A stretch of DNA of 64,000 bases, taken from NCBI GenBank assembly GCA_021155855.1, contig JAJNAZ010000004.1, positions 44,674 to 108,673 on the forward strand, read 5' to 3'. Below are positions 14,173 through 24,327 of this stretch, one piece after another (the first letter of the stretch is position 1; every line of letters starts with the position of its first letter). The notes under the pieces were generated by a model, which searched no databases, had not been told where the DNA came from, and saw nothing but the letters and a program-made list of their open reading frames with translations. The DNA comes from Solirubrobacterales bacterium (GTDB taxonomy: Bacteria; Actinomycetota; Thermoleophilia; Solirubrobacterales; 70-9). The translations under genes were made by a program, and so were the position numbers.

Positions 14173-15282
14173 CTACGCGTTGAGCCGGATCGGCATCACG
14201 AGGTAGCTGAAGTCCTCGCCATCCACTGGCCGTAGCAGCCCCGGCCGCAGGGGCGAGCTGAGCTGCACCGCCAGCTCTTCCGAGCCGACGCTCTCGATGC
14301 CCTCGACCAGGAACTGGGGGTTGAACGCGATCTCCAGCGGCTCGCCGCTGTAGGGCGCGGGCATCCCCTCGCTCGCATCGCCGATGTCGGGCGTTTCGGC
14401 GGCGACCGTCAGCTCACCCTCGGCGAACGCGAGACGAAGCGGTGCGTTGCGCTGCGCGAGCTGGCTGATCCGCCGGGCGATCTCGAGGAACTCCTCGCGC
14501 GGCAGCCGGACCTCGTGCTCGAAGGATTCGGGCACCAGCTGGCGCCAGCTTGGAAACTGGCCCTCGATCAACCGTGAGGAGACCACAACCCCGGCCGCGC
14601 CGAACACGATCTGGTTTCGCGGCAGCGCGATCTCGACCTCATTCGCCCCCTCGGCCGCGACGATTCGCGCCAGTTCGCGAAGCGCACGCGCCGGGACGTT
14701 GGCCTCGAGCGGCTGGGCGACAGGGCTCTCGAGCTTCGTGTGCTTGACGCTGAGCCGGTAGGAGTCGGTCGCGACCATGGTCAGCGTCTCACCCTCCGCC
14801 TGCACCAGGACTCCGGTGAGGATCGGCCGGACCTCGTCGCGCGAGGCGGCTCGGGCGACGAGCTCGATCGTCGCCGAGAGCGGCTCACCCGGGAGCTTGG
14901 CGGTTTCTCCATCGAGCTCCGGAAGGCGAGGGAAGTCCTCGGCCGGAAGGGTCCGCAGATGGAAACGCGCTCCCCCGGCGGCGATCTCGACGTCACGCTG
15001 TTCGGCACGCAGCTCGAGCGCGACCTGGCCGGGCGGGAGGCTGCGAACAACGTCGGCGAACAGTCTGCCCGGAAGCAGGACGGTGCCATCGCGCTCAAGC
15101 TTGACGTCGTCGAGGGCGCGGGTGATCCCCAGCTCCATGTCGGTCGCACGCAGCGTCAGCCGACCCTCGCCGGCGGCGAGAAGGATGCCGCCGAGCGATG
15201 GCAAGGTGCCACGACTGGAGACCGCACGGCCGACCAACTGTAAGGCGCCGGAGAGAGAGTCACGTGGTACGGATAGCTTCAT
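14173..15282 (-). CDS. dnaN: DNA polymerase III beta clamp
   Basis: MKLSVPRDSLSGALQLVGRAVSSRGTLPSLGGILL...C-terminal YLVMPIRLNA. Confidence 0.97.
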   Translation of the reverse strand: MKLSVPRDSLSGALQLVGRAVSSRGTLPSLGGILLAAGEGRLTLRATDMELGITRALDDVKLERDGTVLLPGRLFADVVRSLPPGQVALELRAEQRDVEIAAGGARFHLRTLPAEDFPRLPELDGETAKLPGEPLSATIELVARAASRDEVRPILTGVLVQAEGETLTMVATDSYRLSVKHTKLESPVAQPLEANVPARALRELARIVAAEGANEVEIALPRNQIVFGAAGVVVSSRLIEGQFPSWRQLVPESFEHEVRLPREEFLEIARRISQLAQRNAPLRLAFAEGELTVAAETPDIGDASEGMPAPYSGEPLEIAFNPQFLVEGIESVGSEELAVQLSSPLRPGLLRPVDGEDFSYLVMPIRLNA

Positions 15283-15386
15283 CGAGCGTCGCTCATCTTC
15301 CTACTTTGGTCAGATGTATCTGATCGGTGGATGGTTGGGGATCGTAAGGGCGAACCGTGCCTGACCATGCGGCGGGCGCCTGTGGA

Positions 15387-16787
15387 TCAGCCGCCGCGTT
15401 TTTGTGGGCGCCGGCTTGGATCCGTGGTGTTGAGGTCACCGCCGGGTCGCTCTCTCCCCAGGGCGGAGCGGACCTTGTGCATGGTCTCGGCGGTGTCGGA
15501 GCCGGGCTCGAGCCGGCTTGAGACGGTGCGGATCGCGTGCAGCACGGTTGTGTGATCGCGATTGAAGCCGCGCGCGATCTCGGTCAGCGACAACGAGGTG
15601 AGCTCGCGGCCGAGGTACATCCCCAGCTGTCGCGAGCGGGCGACGCGGCTGGAGCGTTTGGGTGAGAGCAGCTCCTGCCTGGTCAGGCCGCTGACCGAGC
15701 AGACCGCTTCCTGGATCGCCTCCAGCGAGGGCGGCTCGGCCAGGGGCCGGGCGGGCTTGCCCGCGGGCGGATCGAGCGCCCGGTGGATGAGCGGCATCGA
15801 GAGCGGCTCGCTGAGCAGCGAGGCGATGGCCATGACCCGGGTCATCGCACCCTCGAGCACTCGGACGTTGTCGGGCACCCGGTCGGCGATCTCCTTCAGC
15901 ACGGCAGGGTCGGGGAGCTCACGGTCGGCATCCGACGCCAGCCGCCACAGCAGCGCGACCCGAGTGCGCAAGTCGGGGGAGTCGAGCTCCACGCGAAGCC
16001 CCCAGAGAAAGCGGTCGCGAAGGCGCTCGGCAAGCCGCGAGAGCGCCTCCGGCGGCCGGTCGCTCGAGAGCACGATTTGCTTCCCGGCCGCATACAGGGC
16101 GTTGAAGGTATGGACGAACTCCTCCTCGGTCTTCTCCTTGCCCTCGAGCACCTGGACGTCATCGATCAGCAGTGCGTCGAGCTCGCGGTAGCGCGCCTTG
16201 AACAACTCCGGTCCCTCGCGACGCAAGGAGGTGACGAATTCGCTCGTGAACCGCTCGGCCGTGGTGTAGTGGACGATCAGGCCGGGGTGGTTGCGGCGCA
16301 TGTATTCGACGATCGCACCGAGCAGATGGGTCTTGCCGAGCCCGGGCGGGCCATGGAGGAAAAGGGGGTTGTAGGCCTCGCCGGGCAGCTCGGCGACCGC
16401 CAGCGCCGCGGCGTGGCCGAGTCGGTTGCCGGGCCCGATCACGAAGCGGTCGAAGGTGTGGCCGGGGTCGACCGGCAATGACTGCGGCGCGCCCCGCGCC
16501 TGCTTGCCCGCCTGCTCCGCGTCGACGAACCCGAAGTCCGTCATCTCGGGTGCCTGGTGGCTGAGCGCCGTCCTCAAGGTCTCGCCGTAGCGACGCTCGA
16601 CCCACGTCCGTACGGACGCCGGTGCCGAGAGCAGCAGGGTGGTGCCCTGAATCGAAACCGCCCGCAGGGGCTCGAGCCAGTGGCTGAAGGTGGTGCCTGG
16701 AAGCGAGTCCTCGAGCTCGCCGCGCACCCGCAGCCAGAGGTCCTGAAGCTCGTCGGCGGGCGCGTCTGCGGGCACTCGACCGACCAT
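15387..16787 (-). CDS. dnaA: Chromosomal replication initiator DnaA
   Basis: Walker [38 protein letters not shown]; DnaA signature [16 protein letters not shown]. Confidence 0.98.
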   Translation of the reverse strand: MVGRVPADAPADELQDLWLRVRGELEDSLPGTTFSHWLEPLRAVSIQGTTLLLSAPASVRTWVERRYGETLRTALSHQAPEMTDFGFVDAEQAGKQARGAPQSLPVDPGHTFDRFVIGPGNRLGHAAALAVAELPGEAYNPLFLHGPPGLGKTHLLGAIVEYMRRNHPGLIVHYTTAERFTSEFVTSLRREGPELFKARYRELDALLIDDVQVLEGKEKTEEEFVHTFNALYAAGKQIVLSSDRPPEALSRLAERLRDRFLWGLRVELDSPDLRTRVALLWRLASDADRELPDPAVLKEIADRVPDNVRVLEGAMTRVMAIASLLSEPLSMPLIHRALDPPAGKPARPLAEPPSLEAIQEAVCSVSGLTRQELLSPKRSSRVARSRQLGMYLGRELTSLSLTEIARGFNRDHTTVLHAIRTVSSRLEPGSDTAETMHKVRSALGRERPGGDLNTTDPSRRPQKRGG

Positions 16788-16897
16788 ACATCCGGTCCTC
16801 GGCAGGGTCGGATGGGCATCCCGCAAAACGCGCGGAACAACTCCCCGAGGCGCGGTCGCAGTGGTCGGGGATTGGCTCTGTAGACTGGCGCCTCCTC

Positions 16898-17032
16898 ATG
16901 AAGCGCACCTGGCAGCCGAAGAAGCGCAAGCGGGCACGGACCCATGGGTTCCGCGCTCGGATGCGCACCCGCGGCGGCCGGGATGCGATCCGCCGCCGCC
17001 GCCGCAAGGGCCGCAAGCGCCTGGCGCCGTAA
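16898..17032 (+). CDS. rpmH: 50S ribosomal protein L34
   Basis: [44 protein letters not shown]; not in supplied ORF list (short). Confidence 0.97.
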   Translation: MKRTWQPKKRKRARTHGFRARMRTRGGRDAIRRRRRKGRKRLAP

Positions 17033-17040
17033 CCGACCCG

Positions 17041-17412
17041 ATGGCCGACCGCAAGAAGCGCGGCCGCCTGTCGCGGAGCGGCGACTTCGACCGCGTCTAC
17101 CGCGACGGGCGCTCGCACGCGAACCGCTACCTCGTCCTCTATGCGTTTCCGCGCGCCGAGCAGGAGGGGGCCGACGGCGTCCGGCTCGGGATCTCGGTCA
17201 GCCGCAAGGTCGGCGGGGCGGTGGAGCGAAACGCCGTCAAGCGCGCGCTGCGCGAGGCGTTCTGGGAACTCGACGAGCGGCTCGCGCCGGATCACGATTT
17301 CGTCATCGTCGCCCGGCCCGACTCTGCAGGTCTGGTCGAGCGTGAGGGGACGAAGGGCGTCCGCGTGGCGCTGGCCGAACTGCTCGCCGAATCGGGGCCG
17401 CAGGCGGCGTAA
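17041..17412 (+). CDS. rnpA: Ribonuclease P protein component
   Basis: KKRGRLSRSGDFDRVYRDGRSHANRYLVLYA...LGISVSRKVGGAVERNAVKRALREAF. Confidence 0.95.
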   Translation: MADRKKRGRLSRSGDFDRVYRDGRSHANRYLVLYAFPRAEQEGADGVRLGISVSRKVGGAVERNAVKRALREAFWELDERLAPDHDFVIVARPDSAGLVEREGTKGVRVALAELLAESGPQAA

Positions 17413-17415
17413 CAC

Positions 17416-17727
17416 GTGAAACGCTCGTCGACGAAGCCGCTCTCGACCCTGGGTCGAGCACTGCGTGAGGTCGTGCTCGCGCCAGTGCACCTCTACCGCC
17501 GCCTGCTCTCACCCGCGATTCCCAACCGCTGCAAGTACTACCCGAGCTGCTCGGCCTACGCGGTGCAGGCGGTGCGCGAGCTGGGCGTCGTCAGGGGCAC
17601 CATCGTCGCGGCGTGGCGGCTGGCGCGCTGCAACCCCTGGAGCCACGGCGGGGTCGATGAGCTTGCCGACCGCAGCCTCTTTCGCAATCACACCCACCGC
17701 GGCGGCAAGGGCGAGGTGGCCGCGTGA
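17416..17727 (+). CDS. yidD: Membrane protein insertion efficiency factor YidD
   Basis: LYRRLLSPAIPNRCKYYPSCSAYAVQAVRELGVVRG..WRLARCNPWSHGGVD. Confidence 0.95.
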   Translation: MKRSSTKPLSTLGRALREVVLAPVHLYRRLLSPAIPNRCKYYPSCSAYAVQAVRELGVVRGTIVAAWRLARCNPWSHGGVDELADRSLFRNHTHRGGKGEVAA

Positions 17728-18467
17728 TCCCACCGGCGAACATCCTCCAACCGCTGATCGACGCCGCAGATGCGGTGATCACCTTCCTGCACGACGACGT
17801 CGGGCTCACCTGGGGTCTGGCGATCGTCGGGCTCACCTTCATCACTCGCCTCGTGATCCTGCCGCTGTCGCTGAAGCAGATCCGCTCGATGCGCCACCTG
17901 CAGCAGCACGCGCCCGAGCTCAAGGCGCTGCAGGAGAAGTACAAGGGGGACAAGGAGCGCCTCCAGCGCGAGATGATGGCCTTCTACAAGGAGAACCAGA
18001 TCAATCCGCTGGCCTCCTGCTGGCCGCTGCTGCTCCAGCTCCCGGTTTTCCTCGCCCTCTACCAGCTGCTCAACAGCGACGACTTCAAGGACGAGGTCCT
18101 CGCCGACCCGCCCGAGGGCTTCCTGTTCATCCCCAACCTGACCGAGAACGCGACCGGGGTCGAGCTCGTAATCCTGATCGTGCTGTTCATCGGCACGCAG
18201 ATGGGCGCCGGGCTGGTGATGTCCTCGCGGGTCCAGGATCGCAACCAGCGGCTGATCATGTTCGGGCTGCCGTTCCTGTTCGCCCCCTTCGTTGCCACCT
18301 TCCCCGCCGGCCTCGCGGTGTACTGGATCTCGACCAACATCTGGACCCTGGGCCAGCAATGGGTTGTGATGACCTTCTGGCCGCCGCCGAAGCTGCCGAC
18401 CCAGGAGGAGGTGGCGGCGAAGAAGCCGCCCCCGCCCCCACCGCGAAAGAGGAAGCGACGCAAATGA
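17724..18467 (+). CDS. yidC: Membrane protein insertase YidC
   Basis: WGLAIVGLTFITRLVILPLSLKQIRSMRHLQQHAPELKALQEKYKGDKERLQREMMAFYKE. Confidence 0.95.
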   Translation: MIPPANILQPLIDAADAVITFLHDDVGLTWGLAIVGLTFITRLVILPLSLKQIRSMRHLQQHAPELKALQEKYKGDKERLQREMMAFYKENQINPLASCWPLLLQLPVFLALYQLLNSDDFKDEVLADPPEGFLFIPNLTENATGVELVILIVLFIGTQMGAGLVMSSRVQDRNQRLIMFGLPFLFAPFVATFPAGLAVYWISTNIWTLGQQWVVMTFWPPPKLPTQEEVAAKKPPPPPPRKRKRRK

Positions 18468-18937
18468 ACGAGCGTTTGCCCGACGAACCCGCGGGTCGGG
18501 TGGAAGCGCTCCTCGACGAGATCGTCGACGCGCTCGACCTCGATGCCGAGGTGGTGGTCGAGGAGGTCGAGGACGAGATCGCGGCGCGGGTCGAGGGCCA
18601 TGATCTCGGCCTGCTGATCGGCCGCCGGGGGCAGACGATCGACGCCGTGCAGCTGATCTGCTATCGGGTCGCGTTCCGCGGTCGCGGTGACCGCAAGCGG
18701 GTCTCGGTCGACGCCGCCGGCTATCGAGAGCGGCGTCGGCAGACGGTCGAGCGCCAGGCTGATCGGGCGGCGGACCGGGCGCTCGAGACTGGCAAGGAGA
18801 TCGAGCTCGAGCCCATGAGCCCGACCGAGCGCAAGATCGTCCACGACCGGCTCGCCGAGCGCTCCGGGCTCGAGACCTTCAGCGAGGGCGAGGAGCCCGA
18901 GCGCTGCGTGATCGTCGCGCCGCTGGTCGGCGGTTGA
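18464..18937 (+). CDS. Jag/KhpB (KH-R3H RNA-binding) protein
   Basis: GHDLGLLIGRRGQTIDAVQLICYRVAF; R3H-like ELEPMSPTERKIVHDRLAE. Confidence 0.92.
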   Translation: MNERLPDEPAGRVEALLDEIVDALDLDAEVVVEEVEDEIAARVEGHDLGLLIGRRGQTIDAVQLICYRVAFRGRGDRKRVSVDAAGYRERRRQTVERQADRAADRALETGKEIELEPMSPTERKIVHDRLAERSGLETFSEGEEPERCVIVAPLVGG

Positions 18938-19608
18938 CGGACGGACGGCTGCGCGAGCGCCTCGCTCCGGTTCTCGAGCTGCTCGCCCACGACCCGGCCT
19001 CGCTGAGCTCCGTCCGTGACCCGGAGGAGGCGTGGCGGGTCCATGTGGCCGATTCGCTCAGCGGCCTGGAGCTGGTCGGCTCGCCCGCCCGCCTCGCCGA
19101 CCTCGGGGCGGGTGCCGGATTCCCCGGGCTCGTGCTCGGCGCGGCGTTGCCCGCGACCCGCGTCGACCTGATCGAGTCGGTGGGCCGCAAGTGTGCGTTC
19201 ATCGAGCGTGCGATCGAGGCCGCCGAGCTCGACAACGCGCGCGCGCTCTGCGTCCGGGCGGAAACCTGGGCCGCGGCCGCGGAGCCCGAGGGCGGGCGCG
19301 AGGCCTACGACGCGGTCACGGCGCGGGCTGTCGGCCGGCTTGCCACCCTTGCCGAGCTCGGTGCGCCGCTGCTGCGCGACGGAGGCGCGCTGGTCGCCTG
19401 GAAGGGCCGCCGCAACTCGGACGAGGAGGCCGAGCTCGAGCGAGCGGCGCCGCGCCTGGCGATGAGCCCCGAGGAGACCCGCGCGGTCGGCGCGCGATCC
19501 GGGTTCCAGCACCGGCATCTGTACCTGATCCGCAAATGGGGACCGACTCCGGCCTGGCTCCCGCGGCGCCCCGGGATGGCGAAGAAGCGGCCCTACGGCC
19601 GCGTCTGA
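18934..19608 (+). CDS. rsmG: 16S rRNA (guanine(527)-N7)-methyltransferase RsmG
   Basis: HVADSLSGLELVGSPARLADLGAGAGFPGLVLGAALPATRVDLIESVGRKCAFIERA. Confidence 0.94.
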   Translation: MTDGRLRERLAPVLELLAHDPASLSSVRDPEEAWRVHVADSLSGLELVGSPARLADLGAGAGFPGLVLGAALPATRVDLIESVGRKCAFIERAIEAAELDNARALCVRAETWAAAAEPEGGREAYDAVTARAVGRLATLAELGAPLLRDGGALVAWKGRRNSDEEAELERAAPRLAMSPEETRAVGARSGFQHRHLYLIRKWGPTPAWLPRRPGMAKKRPYGRV

Positions 19609-19671
19609 GGTTCCCTGCGGGCGCGCCCCGGGGAGCCGCCGCCGCGCGCCGGGCTAAGGTCGGGAGCGCAA

Positions 19672-20451
19672 ATGGGCATCGTCCACGCGATCGCGAACCA
19701 GAAGGGCGGGGTGGGCAAGACCACGACCGCGGTCAACCTCGCGGCCTGCGTCGCCGCGCAGGGACGTCAGGTGCTACTGGTCGATCTCGACCCGCAGTGC
19801 AACGCCACCGTCGCCCTCGGCCTCGATCGCGACTCGGTCCCCTCCTCGTATCAATGCCTCTGCGGCGAGACCTCGGTCGCGGTGGCAGCGCGACCGGCCG
19901 GGCCCGACAACCTCTGGATCGTGCCCGCCAGCCGCGACCTCGCCGGCGCCGCGGTCGAGCTGCCGCGGATGGAGGGCTTCGAGCGACGTTTGCGGAACGG
20001 GCTCGGCCTGGTGCGCGAGCGGTTCGCGCTCACGCTCCTCGACTGCCCGCCCTCGCTCGGACCGGTGACCGTGAACGCGCTGGCCGCCGCCGACCGGGTG
20101 ATCGTCCCGGTGCAGGCCGAGTACTTGGCGCTCGAGGGATTGGTCCAGTTCCTGGCCACGCTCGACCTGACCCGGCGCGAGCTCAACCCGGCGCTGGTTC
20201 TGACCGGCGTGCTGATCACCATGCACGACGAGCGAACCCGGCTCGCCCAGGATGTCGAGGCGGAGCTTCGCCGACACCTACCCGAACATGTGTTCGATAC
20301 CGTGATACCGCGCAGCGTCCGGGTCGCCGAGGCACCGAGCTATGGCAGCCCGGTGATCGCGCACGCGCCGGACTCGCGTGGCGCGGCTGCCTACGAAGCG
20401 CTCGCCCGCGAGCTCGCCGCCCGGGAGCCCGAACAGGCGGTGGCGGCGTGA
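19672..20451 (+). CDS. parA: Chromosome partitioning protein ParA
   Basis: HAIANQKGGVGKTTTAVNLAA...VLLVDLDPQCNAT. Confidence 0.96.
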   Translation: MGIVHAIANQKGGVGKTTTAVNLAACVAAQGRQVLLVDLDPQCNATVALGLDRDSVPSSYQCLCGETSVAVAARPAGPDNLWIVPASRDLAGAAVELPRMEGFERRLRNGLGLVRERFALTLLDCPPSLGPVTVNALAAADRVIVPVQAEYLALEGLVQFLATLDLTRRELNPALVLTGVLITMHDERTRLAQDVEAELRRHLPEHVFDTVIPRSVRVAEAPSYGSPVIAHAPDSRGAAAYEALARELAAREPEQAVAA

Positions 20452-21305
20452 GTCCGGCGGCTCGACAGCGCGGGATGGGACGAGGTCTGGCGGCGATCCT
20501 GCCCGAGAGCGCCCAGGGTGAGCCCGACTACCGCGAGGTCCCGGTCGAGATGATCCGGCCGAGTCCCGGCCAGCCGCGCCGCCGCCTCGACCCGGCGACG
20601 ATCTCGAGTCTCGCCGAGTCGATCGCGGAGGCGGGCGTGATTCAGCCTCTGATCATCCGCCCCCTCGCCGACGGCCGGTACGAGCTGATCGCCGGCGAGC
20701 GGCGGTGGCGCGCGGCGCGCGAGGCAGGCCTCGAGCGGGTGCCGGCGTTGATTCGCGACGAGGACGAGCCGCGGCGCCTGCAGACGGCGCTGATCGAGAA
20801 CGTTGCCCGCGAGGCCCTCAACCCGGTCGACGAGGCCCGCGCCTGTGCGGCGCTGGTCGAGGATTTGGGGCTGTCGAAGGAGGAGCTGGCCGGCCGCCTC
20901 GGTCGTACGCGACCTGCGATCTCGAATTTGATCCGGCTGCTCGACCTTCCCGACGACGTCCTCGAGGCGCTCTCCGAACGCGAGCTGAGCGAGGGCCACG
21001 GTCGGGCGATCCTGCAGGCGGAGGGCAACGAGGTCCGCCGCCGCCTCGCCCGCGACGCGATCGCCGGCGGCTGGTCCGTGCGCGAGACCGAGCGCCGCGC
21101 CAAGGCCGCCGGTACCACGCGCCCGACGCGGACCCCCGTTCACCCCGACCGGGAGGCCGCGCTGCTGCGCGCCGAGCAGGCGCTCGAGGAGGCCTTCGGC
21201 CACGGCGTCCGGGTCCGCGCGGCGCGCTCGGGCATCCGGGCGGAGCTGAGCTTCGACGGCATCGACGAGCTGCTCGAGTTCGCCCGCGGGATCGGCCGCG
21301 CCTGA
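20448..21305 (+). CDS. parB: Chromosome partitioning protein ParB
   Basis: GLAAILPE...IRPSPGQPRRR...YELIAGERRWRAAREAG...LIENVAREALNPVDEA. Confidence 0.96.
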   Translation: MSPAARQRGMGRGLAAILPESAQGEPDYREVPVEMIRPSPGQPRRRLDPATISSLAESIAEAGVIQPLIIRPLADGRYELIAGERRWRAAREAGLERVPALIRDEDEPRRLQTALIENVAREALNPVDEARACAALVEDLGLSKEELAGRLGRTRPAISNLIRLLDLPDDVLEALSERELSEGHGRAILQAEGNEVRRRLARDAIAGGWSVRETERRAKAAGTTRPTRTPVHPDREAALLRAEQALEEAFGHGVRVRAARSGIRAELSFDGIDELLEFARGIGRA

Positions 21306-21387
21306 ACCCCCGGTCCTGTCCGTCACATTCGTCCAAGCGCCGCCGAGATGCGCTTAGCCTGGAGCGGATCGGAACGAGATCGAAGGA

Positions 21388-21759
21388 GTGACGATGGCTG
21401 GTGAGCCGTACTGGTTCGAGATCGGGGTCGCCGACGCGACCACGGCGCGCTCGTTCTACGGCGGGCTGCTCGGCTGGGAATTCGAGACCGGCCCGTCCGG
21501 CGAGGCCGCCGGAGCCGTGATCCGGACGCCCGGGATCGACGGGGGCCTGCACGGCGGCGACCCGGGGGCGAGCCCGTACCTGTTCTTCCGTGTCGACGAC
21601 ATGGACGCGGCGCTCACCCGGGTCGCCGAGCTCGGGGGCACGGTCGAGCCCGGCCCTGGCGTCGATCCGGATCAGGACTCGGAGTTCGGGTGCTTCGCCC
21701 TCTGCCGCGACGATCAGGACTCGCCCTTCGGCCTGCACCAACCCCCGGCGGGCGGCTGA
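21388..21759 (+). CDS. VOC/glyoxalase-family protein
   Basis: WFEIGVADATTARSFYGGLLGWEFE...YLFFRVDDMDAALTRVAELGGTV. Confidence 0.88.
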   Translation: MTMAGEPYWFEIGVADATTARSFYGGLLGWEFETGPSGEAAGAVIRTPGIDGGLHGGDPGASPYLFFRVDDMDAALTRVAELGGTVEPGPGVDPDQDSEFGCFALCRDDQDSPFGLHQPPAGG

Positions 21760-21784
21760 GGCCTCCCGGGGCCTGTCGCCGCGC

Positions 21785-22402
21785 TCAGGGAGCGAGCCGT
21801 TCGATCCGCCAGCCGCCGCCGGTGCGGGCGTAGCGAAAGCGATCGTGCAGGCGGCCGACCTGACCCTGCCAGAACTCGATCGTGTGCGGTCGGAGCAGGT
21901 AGCCGCCCCAGTGCTCGGGCCGCGGCACCTCGCGGTCGGCGAAGCGCGCCTCGGCCTCGCGCACCCGATCGTCGAGCTGCGCGCGCGACTCCAGCGGCTG
22001 GGATTGCGGCGAGGCCCAGGCGCCGATCTGGGAGTCGCGGGAGCGGGTCGCGAAGTAGGCGTCGGACTCCGCCTCTCCGAGGCGCTCGACGGCGCCGCGG
22101 ACCCGCACCTGGCGGTCGAGCTCGCGCCAGTAGATCACCAGCGCGGCACCGGTCCCCGACTCGAGCTGGCCGCCCTTCGTCGATTCGTGGTTGGTGAAGA
22201 AGCGAAAGCCCTCGGCGTCGACGCCCTTGAGCAGGACCATACGCGCATCCGGATCGCCCGCCGGGTCGACGGTCGCCAGCGCCATCGCCTCGGGCAGCGG
22301 CGCCTCGCGCTCGGCGACGCGGAACCAGGCGTCGAACTGCGCGATCGGATCGTCATCTAGGTCCGCGCGCCGCAGCGGCGCCATGTCGGGTCGTCGCGGC
22401 AT
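21785..22402 (-). CDS. pdxH: Pyridoxamine 5'-phosphate oxidase
   Basis: ATVDPAGDPDARMVLLKGVDAEGFRFFTNHESTKGGQL...RSRDSQIGAWASPQSQ. Confidence 0.94.
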   Translation of the reverse strand: MPRRPDMAPLRRADLDDDPIAQFDAWFRVAEREAPLPEAMALATVDPAGDPDARMVLLKGVDAEGFRFFTNHESTKGGQLESGTGAALVIYWRELDRQVRVRGAVERLGEAESDAYFATRSRDSQIGAWASPQSQPLESRAQLDDRVREAEARFADREVPRPEHWGGYLLRPHTIEFWQGQVGRLHDRFRYARTGGGWRIERLAP

Positions 22403-22427
22403 CGCTCTTCTAGAATGCCGTCTTTGA

Positions 22428-22501
22428 GGGCGATTAGCTCAGTTGGTTAGAGCGCGTCTCTGATAAGGACGAGGTCCCTGGTTCGAGTCCAGGATCGCCC
22501 A
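22428..22501 (+). tRNA. tRNA-Ile (GAT anticodon)
   Basis: GGGCGATTAGCTCAGTTGGTTAGAGC-GCGTCTCTGATAAGGACGAGG-TCCCTGGTTCGAGTCCAGGATCGCCCA; acceptor GGGCGAT/ATCGCCC; loop CTGATAA. Confidence 0.97.
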
Positions 22502-22662
22502 CCTCATCCTGTAGGCGGCGGGAAATGAGCTGGTTTACCAGGCCGTCCATAGCCGCTCGGTCCCGGGTTGCCCGCCCCACGGGCCCGCCCAGCGCTGGTC
22601 CGCGATCCCCTCGGGCGGCACCTCGGCGCAGGTTGGTTTGAGTGCCCCCCTGATGCGGGCTT

Positions 22663-22860
22663 ATGGCCCTCGCCGAGCAGATCTCCGGCGAGCAGCTGGA
22701 CGACCTGTTCGACGTCTGGATCTTCACGCCCGAGAAGCCGCCGGCCTCGGCGACGACGGCGGACCTGAGCCGTGCGGCGCAGCCCTCGGCGCAGGCCGGC
22801 GCCTGCGCGGATCGCTGGCTGGACGACGTCCAGCGCCGGCTGCGGATCGGCCGCTACTGA
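22663..22860 (+). pseudogene. Possible C-terminal remnant of an M1-family metallopeptidase
   Basis: LAEQISGEQLDDLFDVWIFTPEKPPAS resembles C-terminal ends of actinobacterial M1 aminopeptidases; no catalytic region upstream. Confidence 0.5.
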
Positions 22861-22947
22861 GGTCGTCGGCGCTCACTGACGGTTGAGCGCGGCCGGAACT
22901 CCGCCCGGCGGCGCCGCCGCTTCCTGCCCTCGGGAGCCGTGCCGACC

Positions 22948-22975
22948 CCGCGCGGCGCGTGCCTTCGCCGCGCGG
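22948..22975 (-). terminator. 10-bp perfect hairpin directly after beta-propeller stop codon
   Basis: CCGCGCGGCG-cgtgcctt-CGCCGCGCGG abutting stop at 22976. Confidence 0.65.
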
Positions 22976-24283
22976 CTAGCGGTTCGCCCGCACGAAGCTG
23001 CGACGGACCGCGCCCGTCCTGATTCGCTGCGGGTGGTCGCCGACGTCGATCCGAGCGATCTCCTCGCGTGTGCGGTAGGAGATCACCGAGATCTGGTCGG
23101 TACCGCTCCAGGAGACGTAGCAGCGGCGACCGTCGGCGCTGGTCGTCGACCAGTAGGGCTTCTCCCCGGCCTCGATCAGCTCGTAGCGCAGGCTCTTGCG
23201 TGAGACGATCGCCGCGTAGTCGGACATCGTTCCGGCGACGCAGAGGCGATCGCCGTCGCCGCTGAGCGCGATCCCGTGGTGCGCCGAGTCGAGCAGGTAA
23301 CCCTCGCGGGGGATCTGATGCGCCTCCTCGCTGATCGGCAGGTTGGCGACCCGGGTGACGCGGTCGCGCTTCAGGTTGTACTCGACGAAGCCGTGGAAGA
23401 ACGAGACCTGAAGGTAGACCTTGCGCTCATCCGCGGCCAGCGCCATCGGCCGCACCGCCGAGCTCATCTCCGGATAGCCGGCCTCGGCGAGCTTCTCGCC
23501 CATGTCGATCCGCTCGATAATCCGGTTCGAGCTCGCGTCGACGATCTGGAACCAGCGGTCGCCCTTGGTTGCGTCGGCCGCCGGCTGGTCGGCCGCGGTG
23601 TAGACGAGCCCGATGCTGGCGTGGTAGATCCGTTCGCCGTCGGCGGAATAGGTGTTCTCGTGCGGCGAGTCGCCGGATTCGAACTTCCCGACCTCGGCCC
23701 CGGTCCGCGTGTCGAGGATGTGCACGACGTTTCCGGTCGAGGCCGAGACCGCGACGTGGCGGCCATCGGGCGAGAGCGCCATGTGATCGGAGCGCTGGCC
23801 GTCGACCACGAACCGCCAGGCGATCTCGCCGCTGCGCAGATCGAGCCCGACGACGTCGGCCAGGCTCGGCCTGGAGACGATCAGCAGCCGCCCGTCCTTG
23901 GACGTGTACATGTCGTCGACGTACTGGTCGTTGCCCTCGCCGACGAGCTCGCGGATGGCGAGGAAGTACCCCATCCGCACCGGGTCGGCGGCGATCTCGG
24001 CCAGCCGCTCCTCGATGTCCGGGATGACGTTGACCCGGGCGATCCGCCGGAACCTCCCTCGCGAGCGGATCACATCGGCGGTCCCCTCCCAGTTGTTGCC
24101 GACCAGCAGGACCTCACGCAGGTCGCGCTCGGCGCTCGGGGACTGACCGCCGGTCGAGGACTGCGCCGAAGCGAGGCCGGACCCGGCGATCGAGGCCGTG
24201 AGGGCAAAGGCGATCGCCGCGACCACCCCCCGCCCGATCGATGTTGCGCGATGGCGATGCGACATCCCGGCCGATTCTCCCAC
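22976..24283 (-). CDS. Secreted YVTN/WD-type beta-propeller protein
   Basis: Signal peptide; repeated blade motifs SPDGRHVAVSASTGNVVHILDTRTG, SADGRRCYVSWSGTDQISVISYRTREEIARIDVGDHPQ. Confidence 0.85.
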   Translation of the reverse strand: MGESAGMSHRHRATSIGRGVVAAIAFALTASIAGSGLASAQSSTGGQSPSAERDLREVLLVGNNWEGTADVIRSRGRFRRIARVNVIPDIEERLAEIAADPVRMGYFLAIRELVGEGNDQYVDDMYTSKDGRLLIVSRPSLADVVGLDLRSGEIAWRFVVDGQRSDHMALSPDGRHVAVSASTGNVVHILDTRTGAEVGKFESGDSPHENTYSADGERIYHASIGLVYTAADQPAADATKGDRWFQIVDASSNRIIERIDMGEKLAEAGYPEMSSAVRPMALAADERKVYLQVSFFHGFVEYNLKRDRVTRVANLPISEEAHQIPREGYLLDSAHHGIALSGDGDRLCVAGTMSDYAAIVSRKSLRYELIEAGEKPYWSTTSADGRRCYVSWSGTDQISVISYRTREEIARIDVGDHPQRIRTGAVRRSFVRANR

Positions 24284-24299
24284 CCGGACGCCGGAACCG

Positions 24300-24327
24300 G
24301 CGAGCGGCGCCCGCAGGCGCCGCTCGC
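24300..24327 (-). terminator. 12-bp perfect hairpin
   Basis: GCGAGCGGCGCC-cgca-GGCGCCGCTCGC. Confidence 0.6.

Noticed and set aside
19032-21305. 757-aa plus ORF spanning rsmG to parB
   Set aside because: Only its C-terminal part (from GTG 20448) is genuine ParB; the upstream part is out of frame with rsmG/parA.
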